DNA of 64,000 bases from Vagococcus carniphilus (GTDB lineage Bacteria; Bacillota; Bacilli; Lactobacillales; Vagococcaceae), in NCBI RefSeq assembly GCF_014397115.1, contig NZ_CP060720.1, positions 2,558,001-2,622,000 of the forward strand, given 5' to 3'. The position numbers were made by a program, and so were the translations under genes. Below the pieces are notes generated by a model. The model was not told where the DNA came from and did no database searches. It was given only the letters and a program-made list of their open reading frames with translations. The stretch's first letter is position 1; each line of letters begins with the position of its first letter. Shown one piece after another: positions 25,754 through 33,721 of this stretch.

Positions 25754-28282
25754 ATGAAAAGGGAAACCCATGATTTAATAATAAAAATTTTAGAAAACGA
25801 AAAGAACGGATTAACAACATTAGAAATTGCTGATGCATTAGCTTTAAGCCGTTCTGCTACGAGTTTATATTTAAATAAATTATTAGAAAAAAAAGAAGTG
25901 ACTCAAAAAGGAACGCGCCCTGTCTACTGGCAGACTTCAACAAGTAGTCATTTAACAAATCAAGAAGACGTGTTTCAACAGTATATAGGATTTGATGGAA
26001 GTGCTCATGAAGCTATTGAAAAATGTAAAGCTGCGATTCTTTACCCACCTGTTGGTCTACCGTTACTATTATGTGGACCAAGTGGTGTAGGTAAAAGTTT
26101 TTTAGCTAAGCTAATTTTTGACTACTTAAAAGAGCAAAAAAAAGAAGAAGCAAAAACATTTATCATTTTTAACTGTGCAGATTATGCTAATAATCCTGAA
26201 CTGTTGTCTTCCATTTTATTCGGACATACTAAAGGAGCTTTTACAGGTGCTGAAAGCGAAAAAAAAGGATTGCTTAAACAGGCTGATGGTGGTGTTTTAT
26301 TTTTAGACGAAGTTCATCGCTTATCAAAAGAAAATCAAGAGAAACTCTTTCAATTTATGGATAGCGGACAATTTAGACCTATGGGAGAAGAAAGTAAAAT
26401 AGTATCATCTCAAGTTCGCTTACTTTTTGCTACAACAGAAAATCCTAAGGAAGTCTTACTTCCAACGTTTTACAGACGGCTCTCAGTTGTTGTTAATTTA
26501 CCAGCATTACATGATCGCCCAATCCTTGAAAGAATTTCCTTAGTCAATCACCTATTTGTTCGAGAGGCAATTCGTTTGAAACGAGATTTAAAAATAGATA
26601 ATCAAATTTTTAAACAATTACTAGATCAACAAATTCCAGGCAACGTTGGTAGCTTAATCAATGAAATCCAAATGTATTGTGCGGACGCTTTGAGAAAAAA
26701 CTCGGACCATGATATGTTAGAAATTAGCGAAGATGATGCAACCCTTTTTACAACTGTTTCTTATACTCAAAATATAACAGAAAGTAAAATCGACTACTTA
26801 GGTCAATTAAATGAAACTTTCACTACATTAATCAATTCTAATTCATCTATTTTAGAACTAAAAGAAGAACTTTTTCAGTTTGATTCTCATTTTTTAGAGG
26901 GTAATTTTCATGTTTCTAGTGATTTTTTAGGAAATCAATTAATAAAACAAATTGAAGATAATAACAAACAAATCATTGATAACAAAGCAATAACACAAGC
27001 TCCTATTAAATGTACTCTTCGCTTATTACAAGTAAATAAAAACACTCTATCCATAAAAACTCTCGAAGAGTTAAAAAGAAAAGTCTCAAAAGAATACCCA
27101 AGGACTGCTCTATTTTCTCATTATGTAACAAATAACTTATCTCCAGAAATAAAATTGTTTGTTGAAGTTATTCTGAGTGTATTACTGGTCGAAAAAATAT
27201 CTGAAGAAATAAGGTATCATGCTTTACTAGTTGCTCATGGAAATACAACAGCATCAAGTATTCAAGCTGTTGCTAATAAATTATGTGGTGAGTATGTTTT
27301 TGATGCAATCAATATGCCTTTAACTTCTTCTATTCGAGATGTCGTAGCTCAAGTTAAATTATGGCTTTCAGAACGAGATACTTCAGAAGGTGTGATTATG
27401 TTGGTAGATATGGGATCGTTAACACACCTTTACAAGAGTTTAAAACCACAAATATTAGGTGAATTACTCGTTATTAATAACCTGACTACATCTTATGCTC
27501 TAGAAATTGGGCAACAGCTAGTCAATGGACAAATGTTTTATGATGTTGCCAAAAATGCAGAAAAAACATTTAAAACAAATATTCAATATTTTGAAGGGTT
27601 TTCTGTTGAAAAAAATATTATTATTGCGAGTATCTCAGGCTACGATATTTCTAAAAAATTAAAAGAAATTTGTGAAAAGAATGTAAATCCTGATATCAAA
27701 TTGATTGTTTTAAACTTTAATGAATTACGAAATATTCTAGACCGAGCAAGTACTGACCAAAATTATTTAAAAGAAACTTCCCTGATTTTAACCACATCCT
27801 ATTTAGATAATAAAACCGATGTACCAAGTATTAACTTACTCGATGTTCTAGACGAAGATGCAGAAAAACAATTGAATACTTCATTTAAAAATTTAATTCA
27901 TCCAAACAATATTCCAAATATTTTAAATGAGTTCATACACTTCTTCTCTAAGGAAGGTTTGTCTGAAAAACTAGAATTTCTAAATCCTGATGTCATTATT
28001 AAACAAGTTGAAACAATCACTGAAAAATGTGAGAAACGATTTAATCTTCAATTAAGTGCTAAAATGAAATTCAATTTAACCATGCACCTAGCTCTCATGG
28101 TTGAAAGAATGATGCTAGGTGACACTGATTATCCAGTTCCTGAAAATCTACTAGATTTAAAACTCAATCAAAAATTCTTTTACCAAAATATGAAAGATAT
28201 TGTCTATACATTAGAGCAGTTCTATCGTATCCAAATATCTGACTGGGAACTTTTCGTTTTATTTGAAATATTAAATGCTTAA
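25754..28282 (+). CDS. LevR/ManR-type sigma-54 activator with PTS regulatory domains
   Basis: The 842-residue protein has, in order, an N-terminal winged helix (LTTLEIADALALSRSATSLYL); an AAA+ domain with Walker A GPSGVGKS, the sigma-54 contact motif GAFTGA and DEVHR; a PRD-like region; an EIIA-Man-like domain with phospho-acceptor LLVAHGNTTA; and a C-terminal PRD with FNLTMHLALMVERMM. PTS phosphorylation at these histidines would tell it whether sugar is present. It surely acts on the sigma-54 promoter at 22948. The gene has its own start region with AGGGGG before the ATG. The match of a sigma-54 activator to this PTS type is well established. Confidence 0.92.
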   Translation: MKRETHDLIIKILENEKNGLTTLEIADALALSRSATSLYLNKLLEKKEVTQKGTRPVYWQTSTSSHLTNQEDVFQQYIGFDGSAHEAIEKCKAAILYPPVGLPLLLCGPSGVGKSFLAKLIFDYLKEQKKEEAKTFIIFNCADYANNPELLSSILFGHTKGAFTGAESEKKGLLKQADGGVLFLDEVHRLSKENQEKLFQFMDSGQFRPMGEESKIVSSQVRLLFATTENPKEVLLPTFYRRLSVVVNLPALHDRPILERISLVNHLFVREAIRLKRDLKIDNQIFKQLLDQQIPGNVGSLINEIQMYCADALRKNSDHDMLEISEDDATLFTTVSYTQNITESKIDYLGQLNETFTTLINSNSSILELKEELFQFDSHFLEGNFHVSSDFLGNQLIKQIEDNNKQIIDNKAITQAPIKCTLRLLQVNKNTLSIKTLEELKRKVSKEYPRTALFSHYVTNNLSPEIKLFVEVILSVLLVEKISEEIRYHALLVAHGNTTASSIQAVANKLCGEYVFDAINMPLTSSIRDVVAQVKLWLSERDTSEGVIMLVDMGSLTHLYKSLKPQILGELLVINNLTTSYALEIGQQLVNGQMFYDVAKNAEKTFKTNIQYFEGFSVEKNIIIASISGYDISKKLKEICEKNVNPDIKLIVLNFNELRNILDRASTDQNYLKETSLILTTSYLDNKTDVPSINLLDVLDEDAEKQLNTSFKNLIHPNNIPNILNEFIHFFSKEGLSEKLEFLNPDVIIKQVETITEKCEKRFNLQLSAKMKFNLTMHLALMVERMMLGDTDYPVPENLLDLKLNQKFFYQNMKDIVYTLEQFYRIQISDWELFVLFEILNA

Positions 28283-28287
28283 ATAAA

Positions 28288-28322
28288 AAAAACAGTTACT
28301 TTTAAATAAGTAGCTGTTTTTT
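28288..28322. terminator. Terminator between activator and lipoprotein genes
   Basis: AAACAGTTACTT pairs with AAGTAGCTGTTT with one mismatch; A and T tracts on both sides suit the two convergent genes. Confidence 0.75.
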
Positions 28323-28329
28323 ATAACTA

Positions 28330-29487
28330 TTATGGATAGATTTGATCAAAGCCATGCATTCCGACTCTTTGAAATAATTTCTCATCCGTGTAGACCTTAA
28401 ACTGTTTTCCACCACCAGTTATAGATCCATCATCATCATCTGTTGAGACGACTATCATATAATAGCTTCCATTGTCATCTTCGCTTATTTCTTGATGATT
28501 TTCATTAACACTTATTACCTCAATATTAGATTCGTTTTTATCTTCTAATCCATATGTCCATGAAGCTTTGTGATTTAAAACAAAATCCTTAGCTTCAGGA
28601 AAACTTGATATACCACTTGATTGAGTACTTGTTTCCTTTTTAACCACTTCTTTTCCCTCAACAATACTTTGAAAACTATCATTTAAATCCACATTTTGAG
28701 ATTCTTTAAAATGTAAATAACTTTCCTCATTACCTTGATTTTGCTGAGTTACCATAACTTTAGGATGACCCTCTTCAATGATAAAGAAATAAACATGCTT
28801 TTCCATATTAGGCTGCGTTTCAGCATCTGAATAAACCGCTACTAACTGATACTGACTTTTTCCTTTTCCTGTTTTAGACCATTCCAGTTGAACTGGTTGA
28901 TTATTAACAGCCATTTTCCATTTATCTTTTAAGACTTCGCTTGGTAATTTTATACCATATAAATCAACGTCTTTCGATTGACTATATTCTTTATAGTCTT
29001 GTCCCATTGTTTGACTAAAATCACTCATAAACCTTTTTAAATTATCAGCTTTTGAAGAATTCCACAAATCATTACTTTCTTCTTTTTCTCCGGATTCTTT
29101 TTTTGAATCATCTTTCTTAGGTTCATCTTTTTGAGTTTCTAAATCATTCTTCTCTTTCTTAGCATACTCGATTAATTTCTCAGAGCCTTTTTTTACTTCG
29201 ATAACTTCATCAAGTTTACTTATAGCCCCATCTATTTCCTTTTTTTCTTTTAATGTAAGAGCTTCTGAATATAATTTAATTTGTTTTTGATATTTTTTTG
29301 CTTCCTCTTCATTAGGTCTACTCTCTAAAGCCATTTCTACAAATCCATCTGCTTGTTCAAATTTTCTTTCAATAATCGCTTCTTTAGCTTTTTGCATAGA
29401 TTGATCATAAGTATCATTTTTACCACATGATGCTAGAGACAAAGTCAAAAAAATTATCGAAAATATTTTCATTCCTATTTTTTTCAT
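28330..29487 (-). CDS. Lipoprotein with TPR-like region and DUF4767
   Basis: The 385-residue protein has a lipobox (LTLSLASCGKN), so it should be lipid-anchored on the outer face of the membrane. Residues of about 25-95 look like helical repeats (QSMQKAKEAIIERKFEQADGF). A charged Lys/Asp/Glu linker follows, then a DUF4767 domain (LKRFMSDFSQTMGQDYKEYSQ to VMVTQQNQGNEESYLHF). Its own C-terminal domain differs from that of the paralogue upstream. The function is unknown. It lies 28 bases after the paralogue and is probably co-transcribed. Confidence 0.75.
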   Translation of the reverse strand: MKKIGMKIFSIIFLTLSLASCGKNDTYDQSMQKAKEAIIERKFEQADGFVEMALESRPNEEEAKKYQKQIKLYSEALTLKEKKEIDGAISKLDEVIEVKKGSEKLIEYAKKEKNDLETQKDEPKKDDSKKESGEKEESNDLWNSSKADNLKRFMSDFSQTMGQDYKEYSQSKDVDLYGIKLPSEVLKDKWKMAVNNQPVQLEWSKTGKGKSQYQLVAVYSDAETQPNMEKHVYFFIIEEGHPKVMVTQQNQGNEESYLHFKESQNVDLNDSFQSIVEGKEVVKKETSTQSSGISSFPEAKDFVLNHKASWTYGLEDKNESNIEVISVNENHQEISEDDNGSYYMIVVSTDDDDGSITGGGKQFKVYTDEKLFQRVGMHGFDQIYP

Positions 29488-29515
29488 TTTCTTCTCCTCT
29501 CAAAAAATTTTCCTT

Positions 29516-30802
29516 TTAAATATCATTCTCTATTATAGTAGCCATTTTACTTGCCATTTCATCGGATACATTAGAAATATCAACTACTTTTTTATTAGCA
29601 ATAACCTCTTGAGCCATTTGTTTTCCTAACTCTGGGTCATCCCAATCCTTATCTTGGTAATGACTTGGTACTGGATACATCGTTACTGTTCCATCACCAT
29701 TATTATGATAAGTAAACAATCCTGCAGCTAATGGGTTCCCTGAAATCACTGTCACATCTTCTGGTAGATAAACTCCCGTAGTCCAGATTTCCATGGAAGA
29801 TTTTTTCATTAGACTACAAGTAGTATCAGGTGAGTTAGCGATAGCATCATTAGGATTACCACCATGTGACTCGATTTGCTTCACTAAAACTTTTGCAGCA
29901 AGTAATTTATTATCTTTATACTCTTTCGTGCTACTTTTCTCCGGCATTTTAGCAGCTTGTCCACCATTTACGATTTGAGTAAATCCATTTTTGATATCTG
30001 CATTTTGGGTTTCATTAAAGTACAGATAATTTTTATCATTACCTTGATTTTGTTGCGTTACAAAGACTTTAGGTGTTCCATTTTCAAATACGAAAAAGTA
30101 AACATGTTTCTTTAAATATGGTTGCGTATCAGCATCTGAGTAGACAGCTACTAATTGATAAGGTTTATTTCCTTCACCTGTTTCAGACCATTCTAGTTGA
30201 ACTTCTTGTTCATTAACAGCCATTTTCCACTCACCATTTAAAACTACATTCGGTAACTTAATTCCATACAAATCAACATTTTGAGACGGATTATACTCTT
30301 TATAGTCTTGATCCATAGCTTGACTAAATCCAACCATGAACTCTCTTAATTTATCTGCTTTTGATGTGTTCCATAATGTATCACGAGTCTCTTTATCTTT
30401 TTTTGGCTTTTTATCTTTTTGGTTTTCTTTTTTAGAATTATCTTTTTCTTCTGCTAATTTTTCTTTTTCTTTTTTGGCATATTCAACTAGTTGAATGGAT
30501 CCCTCTTTTACTTTAATGACTTCATCTAGTTTAATAACAGCATTTTTGGTTTCTTTTTTCTTTTTAAATGCCATTGCTTTGTTGTAAGACTGAATTTGTT
30601 TTTGATAATTTTTAGCCTCTTCTTCTTTAGGCCTACTCTCTAATGCTAAATCAACAAAACTCTCTGCTTCTTCAAACTTCTCTTCATTAATTGCCTCTTT
30701 TGCCTTTTGCATGGATTGATCATAGGTGTCATTTTTACCACATGATACCAATAAAAAAGATAGTAATCCGATTGATATGATTTTTACGAACGATTTTTTC
30801 AT
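29516..30802 (-). CDS. Lipoprotein with TPR-like region and DUF4767 (paralogue)
   Basis: The 428-residue protein has a lipobox (LLSFLLVSCGKN) and the same order of regions as the next gene: helical repeats, charged linker, DUF4767 (LREFMVGFSQAMDQDYKEYNP). The first 270 or so residues are closely similar in the two. The C-terminal 140 residues are unrelated to the neighbour and include LAAKVLVKQIESHGGNPNDAI and TVTMYPVPSHYQDKDWDDPEL. The pair is a tandem duplication with swapped or diverged tails. An AGGGGGAG-like ribosome site precedes it. Confidence 0.75.
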   Translation of the reverse strand: MKKSFVKIISIGLLSFLLVSCGKNDTYDQSMQKAKEAINEEKFEEAESFVDLALESRPKEEEAKNYQKQIQSYNKAMAFKKKKETKNAVIKLDEVIKVKEGSIQLVEYAKKEKEKLAEEKDNSKKENQKDKKPKKDKETRDTLWNTSKADKLREFMVGFSQAMDQDYKEYNPSQNVDLYGIKLPNVVLNGEWKMAVNEQEVQLEWSETGEGNKPYQLVAVYSDADTQPYLKKHVYFFVFENGTPKVFVTQQNQGNDKNYLYFNETQNADIKNGFTQIVNGGQAAKMPEKSSTKEYKDNKLLAAKVLVKQIESHGGNPNDAIANSPDTTCSLMKKSSMEIWTTGVYLPEDVTVISGNPLAAGLFTYHNNGDGTVTMYPVPSHYQDKDWDDPELGKQMAQEVIANKKVVDISNVSDEMASKMATIIENDI

Positions 30803-30951
30803 CTTTCTCCCCCTAAACTAAATATCGATATCTTTATTGTATCTTAAAATAAAAATTTTTGGTTATAAACTTATACTTTTTATATTTGTAACTATGAGAA
30901 AAACTAAAACTTTTCCCCGTCAGCCTTTAGACTGATTTTCACTTCTCCTTA

Positions 30952-30992
30952 TTGACACACGATACTATGTCACATATAGTATGACGTGTAAA
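30952..30992 (+). promoter_or_regulatory. Consensus promoter overlapped by inverted repeat
   Basis: TTGACA (30952-30957), a 17-base spacer and TATAGT (30975-30980) form a near-ideal sigma-A promoter for the operon starting at 31028. The spacer and -10 contain ATACTAT and ATAGTAT as inverted arms, with GTCA and TGAC also mirrored. Such a site over the promoter suggests a repressor, perhaps PadR-like, but no regulator gene is adjacent. Confidence 0.7.
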
Positions 30993-31027
30993 GAGGCATT
31001 AACCTAACTCAAGGAGGAAAAGAAAAA

Positions 31028-31450
31028 ATGGAAAACACAAAGAGCTTTAGGGCTTCAAAATTCAAAAAAGAAAAAGGTATCTATAAAAAATTTAATTCTT
31101 TAACTGATAATAAGTGGTTCATCCTCATTTTAATAATGATTAGCGCTCCACTTTGGATTCCCATTCTACTAGCAAGTTTTATTGTCGTTGTTGCTTTTTA
31201 CATTGTTGTTTGGTGTTTGAATTTATTATTCTCTGGTCTTTGTATAGCTAGTCTCATTTTAGGTGTGACCGGTTTAATCGGTATTCCTTTTAATAGTGAG
31301 GTTTACTATTTAATTTCTCAATCAGGCATTTCTTTCTTATCACTTGGATTAGGTCTCTTATTCTCGATATTAGCAGTTGAAATCATTAAAGTAGCTGCTA
31401 AACTTAGCTCTCTAACTACAAAACACGTAATAAATTTTATAAAATATTAA
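31028..31450 (+). CDS. Membrane protein, unknown function
   Basis: The 140-residue protein has a basic N-terminus (RASKFKKEKGIYKKF) and about four hydrophobic helices, including WFILILIMISAPLWIPILLA and LSLGLGLLFSILAVEIIKVA. AAGGAGG precedes the ATG. It is the first gene of a short operon of small membrane proteins read from the promoter at 30952. Its shape recalls DUF1700-type proteins found beside PadR regulators, but I cannot confirm this. Confidence 0.65.
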   Translation: MENTKSFRASKFKKEKGIYKKFNSLTDNKWFILILIMISAPLWIPILLASFIVVVAFYIVVWCLNLLFSGLCIASLILGVTGLIGIPFNSEVYYLISQSGISFLSLGLGLLFSILAVEIIKVAAKLSSLTTKHVINFIKY

Positions 31451-31470
31451 ACGAAAGCAGGAATTCAATT

Positions 31471-31581
31471 ATGAATACAACTATTAAACAGAAAAGAATT
31501 ATTGTAGGAACTATAGGTGTGATTGGTGTAAGCTCCATCATTTTACTAGCACGAAAAGTAGGTAAAAAAAATGGCAAATAA
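31471..31581 (+). CDS. Small membrane peptide, 36 residues
   Basis: A short frame starts MNTTIKQKRIIVGTIG and contains a single hydrophobic helix (IIVGTIGVIGVSSIILLA) followed by a basic tail (RKVGKKNGK). AAAGCAGGA lies before the ATG. It overlaps the next small gene by 11 bases. Position in a tight operon and the clean one-helix form support it as real. Confidence 0.5.
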   Translation: MNTTIKQKRIIVGTIGVIGVSSIILLARKVGKKNGK

Positions 31582-31750
31582 TCATATGAAAAAAATTAAC
31601 ATAAAAATAGCTTTTAGCATTATTCTGTTAGGTTCTTTTTTATCGATTATTGGTTTCAGTTTATCTGGGTTTGATATTACTAAATATCAAACAAACGACG
31701 ATCACTGGTATCAACTTATTTCAATTCCAAAACATATTGGTTCTAAATAA
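31571..31750 (+). CDS. Small membrane protein, 59 residues
   Basis: The frame begins MANNHMKKINIKIAF and has one helix (SIILLGSFLSIIGFSLSGF) followed by a short polar tail (ITKYQTNDDHWYQLISIP). The start of DUF4097-type proteins looks similar, so it could be a cut-down relative. It overlaps the previous small gene and ends one base before the next ATG, so all three are probably translated together. Confidence 0.5.
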   Translation: MANNHMKKINIKIAFSIILLGSFLSIIGFSLSGFDITKYQTNDDHWYQLISIPKHIGSK

Positions 31751-32362
31751 ATGAATGAAAATACAAATAAGCAGGATATCTTTAGTTATCCTGCTTACAA
31801 TCACTTAAAAACTGAATTATATTATTGGAAAAAAATTCTTAGTTTTATACTTATATCAATTGGTTTATTGAGTTTTATTCTAAACTTTATTACTTGGCAT
31901 ATATATTCGACTCTTTGGTCAATACCCATCTCTTTAGGAGCAGTTTACATATATAGAGTACTTATCTGGATTTTATTTGATCAATCTTACAAAAGAATAG
32001 GTAAATTTTTATGGATTAACTTTTCTTATCTTGTTGCCTTAATTACTATAAGTAGTTTCCTCTTTAAATCATTTAATTTAGTCATGAACATTCTGTTTCC
32101 TATTATGATTGTTTCAATGATTATTTTTATCTCCTTTTTATCAGTTGGTGATAAAACAACTATTTATAAAGATTTTTGGTATCTTATTTTTACTTTTTTA
32201 GGTAATTCATGCTACTTTTTTATTTTCTTTTACCTGACTTTTAAAATAACTGTTCCAACAATTATTTTTAGTTTAACTTTTATCTTAATTACAGTTTTAG
32301 CTATATTTCTAATTAAGTTGAAAACCATACAAGTCTATTTATCTAGCAGTTTCTATAAATAA
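31751..32362 (+). CDS. Multi-pass membrane protein, possibly DUF6320-like
   Basis: The 203-residue protein has about six hydrophobic helices after a short polar N-terminus (NKQDIFSYPAYNHLKTELYYW). It begins directly after the stop of the small gene upstream, with no clear ribosome site of its own, so translation is probably coupled. The gene that follows encodes a condensation-type acyltransferase, a pairing I associate with DUF6320 proteins. The assignment is tentative. Confidence 0.6.
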   Translation: MNENTNKQDIFSYPAYNHLKTELYYWKKILSFILISIGLLSFILNFITWHIYSTLWSIPISLGAVYIYRVLIWILFDQSYKRIGKFLWINFSYLVALITISSFLFKSFNLVMNILFPIMIVSMIIFISFLSVGDKTTIYKDFWYLIFTFLGNSCYFFIFFYLTFKITVPTIIFSLTFILITVLAIFLIKLKTIQVYLSSSFYK

Positions 32363-32380
32363 ATTTTTTAAGGAGTATCT

Positions 32381-33649
32381 ATGTATTTTAATAACGTTGA
32401 AAAAAAGAGAACCAGTCAAAAATGGCTAAAGTTAGATACAGCAGCTCAATTATTCCCTGCTACTTCAAGCCCAACTAATAGCTCAGTTTTCAGACTATCA
32501 GTTGTCTTAAATCAACCTGTTGACGAAATAATTTTACAAAATGCCGCTCAAAACGCTTTAAAAGCAATCCCGTCTTTAAATCTCCGCTTAAGAAAAGGGT
32601 TCTTTAAAAGATATTTTGAGTACTCTCCCCTTCCCATTCAAGTGGAAAAAGAGAAGGATACTCCTTGTCAGTATATGAATGATAATCAATTGACAACACA
32701 TTTGATGAGAGTTTTATACTATGGTAATCGAATTTCTATTGAAGTTCACCACACACTTGGTGATGGACTAAGCCTGACTAATTTTTTAAAGACTCTCCTA
32801 GCCCGTTATTTTGATACTGATTATTCTAATAAAAATAACACTTATTTCGTTCAGGATATTGAAGATTCCTACATGAAATATGCAACTAGTGACCATCAAT
32901 ACAAAGGATACTCTAACCAATTTAATCACGATACCTATCATTTAACTGGTAAACGTTACCCTTTCAACCAAACAAGTGTCATACATGGGCATATTAATTT
33001 AGCATCACTAAAACAAATAAGTAAAAAATATCAGGTTACTGTCAACACTGTTGTAATTGCTGTTTTAATTTTAGCTACTCAAAAACAAGAAAGACACAAA
33101 CAAAATAAAAAAATCAAAATAGCAATTCCTGTTAATCTGAGAACATTCTTTCCATCTACCACGACAAGAAATTTTTTTGGTATTACTACCGTTATTATAG
33201 GCCATTCTGACGTGCAAAGTTTTTCTGATTTACTCATAGCAGTTGATACGCAATTAAAAGAACAACTACAAAAACATTCTCTTTTAGATCGAATTAATGA
33301 TAATGATGCTCTTCAAAAAAACTATTTTGCTAAGAATACACCTCTTATTTTAAAAGAAAAAATATTGAAACTAGGTTTTAGATACTTTAGTGAATCAAAT
33401 AAAACTATCACCGTCTCAAATTTGGGAATAATGAAGCTTCCACAAGAACTTGAAAATAAAGTGAGTCATTTTGAAGCCATACCTTATCCGACTATTAAAG
33501 CTCCTGTCAGTTGCGGTATTATTTCATCTAAAGAACACCTAGTTATTTCTTTTATTAAAAATATCGAAGGACCGTCATTTATTGATGATTTTTTCTCAAT
33601 TGCAACTTCTTTAGGAATGGACATCTTTATTCATGGAAATAATATTTAA
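32381..33649 (+). CDS. Condensation-domain-type acyltransferase
   Basis: The 422-residue protein has the catalytic HHxxxDG motif (VHHTLGDGLSLTNFLK) of the condensation/PapA/alcohol acetyltransferase superfamily, with a second typical block KIKIAIPVNLRTFFPSTTTRNFFG. Such enzymes join an acyl thioester to an alcohol or amine. There is no carrier protein or synthetase nearby, so a stand-alone role in modifying a lipid or small alcohol is more likely. AAGGAG precedes the ATG. It ends the operon of small membrane proteins. Confidence 0.75.
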   Translation: MYFNNVEKKRTSQKWLKLDTAAQLFPATSSPTNSSVFRLSVVLNQPVDEIILQNAAQNALKAIPSLNLRLRKGFFKRYFEYSPLPIQVEKEKDTPCQYMNDNQLTTHLMRVLYYGNRISIEVHHTLGDGLSLTNFLKTLLARYFDTDYSNKNNTYFVQDIEDSYMKYATSDHQYKGYSNQFNHDTYHLTGKRYPFNQTSVIHGHINLASLKQISKKYQVTVNTVVIAVLILATQKQERHKQNKKIKIAIPVNLRTFFPSTTTRNFFGITTVIIGHSDVQSFSDLLIAVDTQLKEQLQKHSLLDRINDNDALQKNYFAKNTPLILKEKILKLGFRYFSESNKTITVSNLGIMKLPQELENKVSHFEAIPYPTIKAPVSCGIISSKEHLVISFIKNIEGPSFIDDFFSIATSLGMDIFIHGNNI

Positions 33650-33654
33650 ATAAA

Positions 33655-33690
33655 AACTGCCTGTTTCAAGTTGCTACTAAACAGGCAGTT
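33655..33690. terminator. Bidirectional terminator
   Basis: AACTGCCTGTTT pairs perfectly with AAACAGGCAGTT between two convergent genes. Confidence 0.8.
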
Positions 33691-33721
33691 CTATTATTCT
33701 TTACACATTAATTTTAATAGC

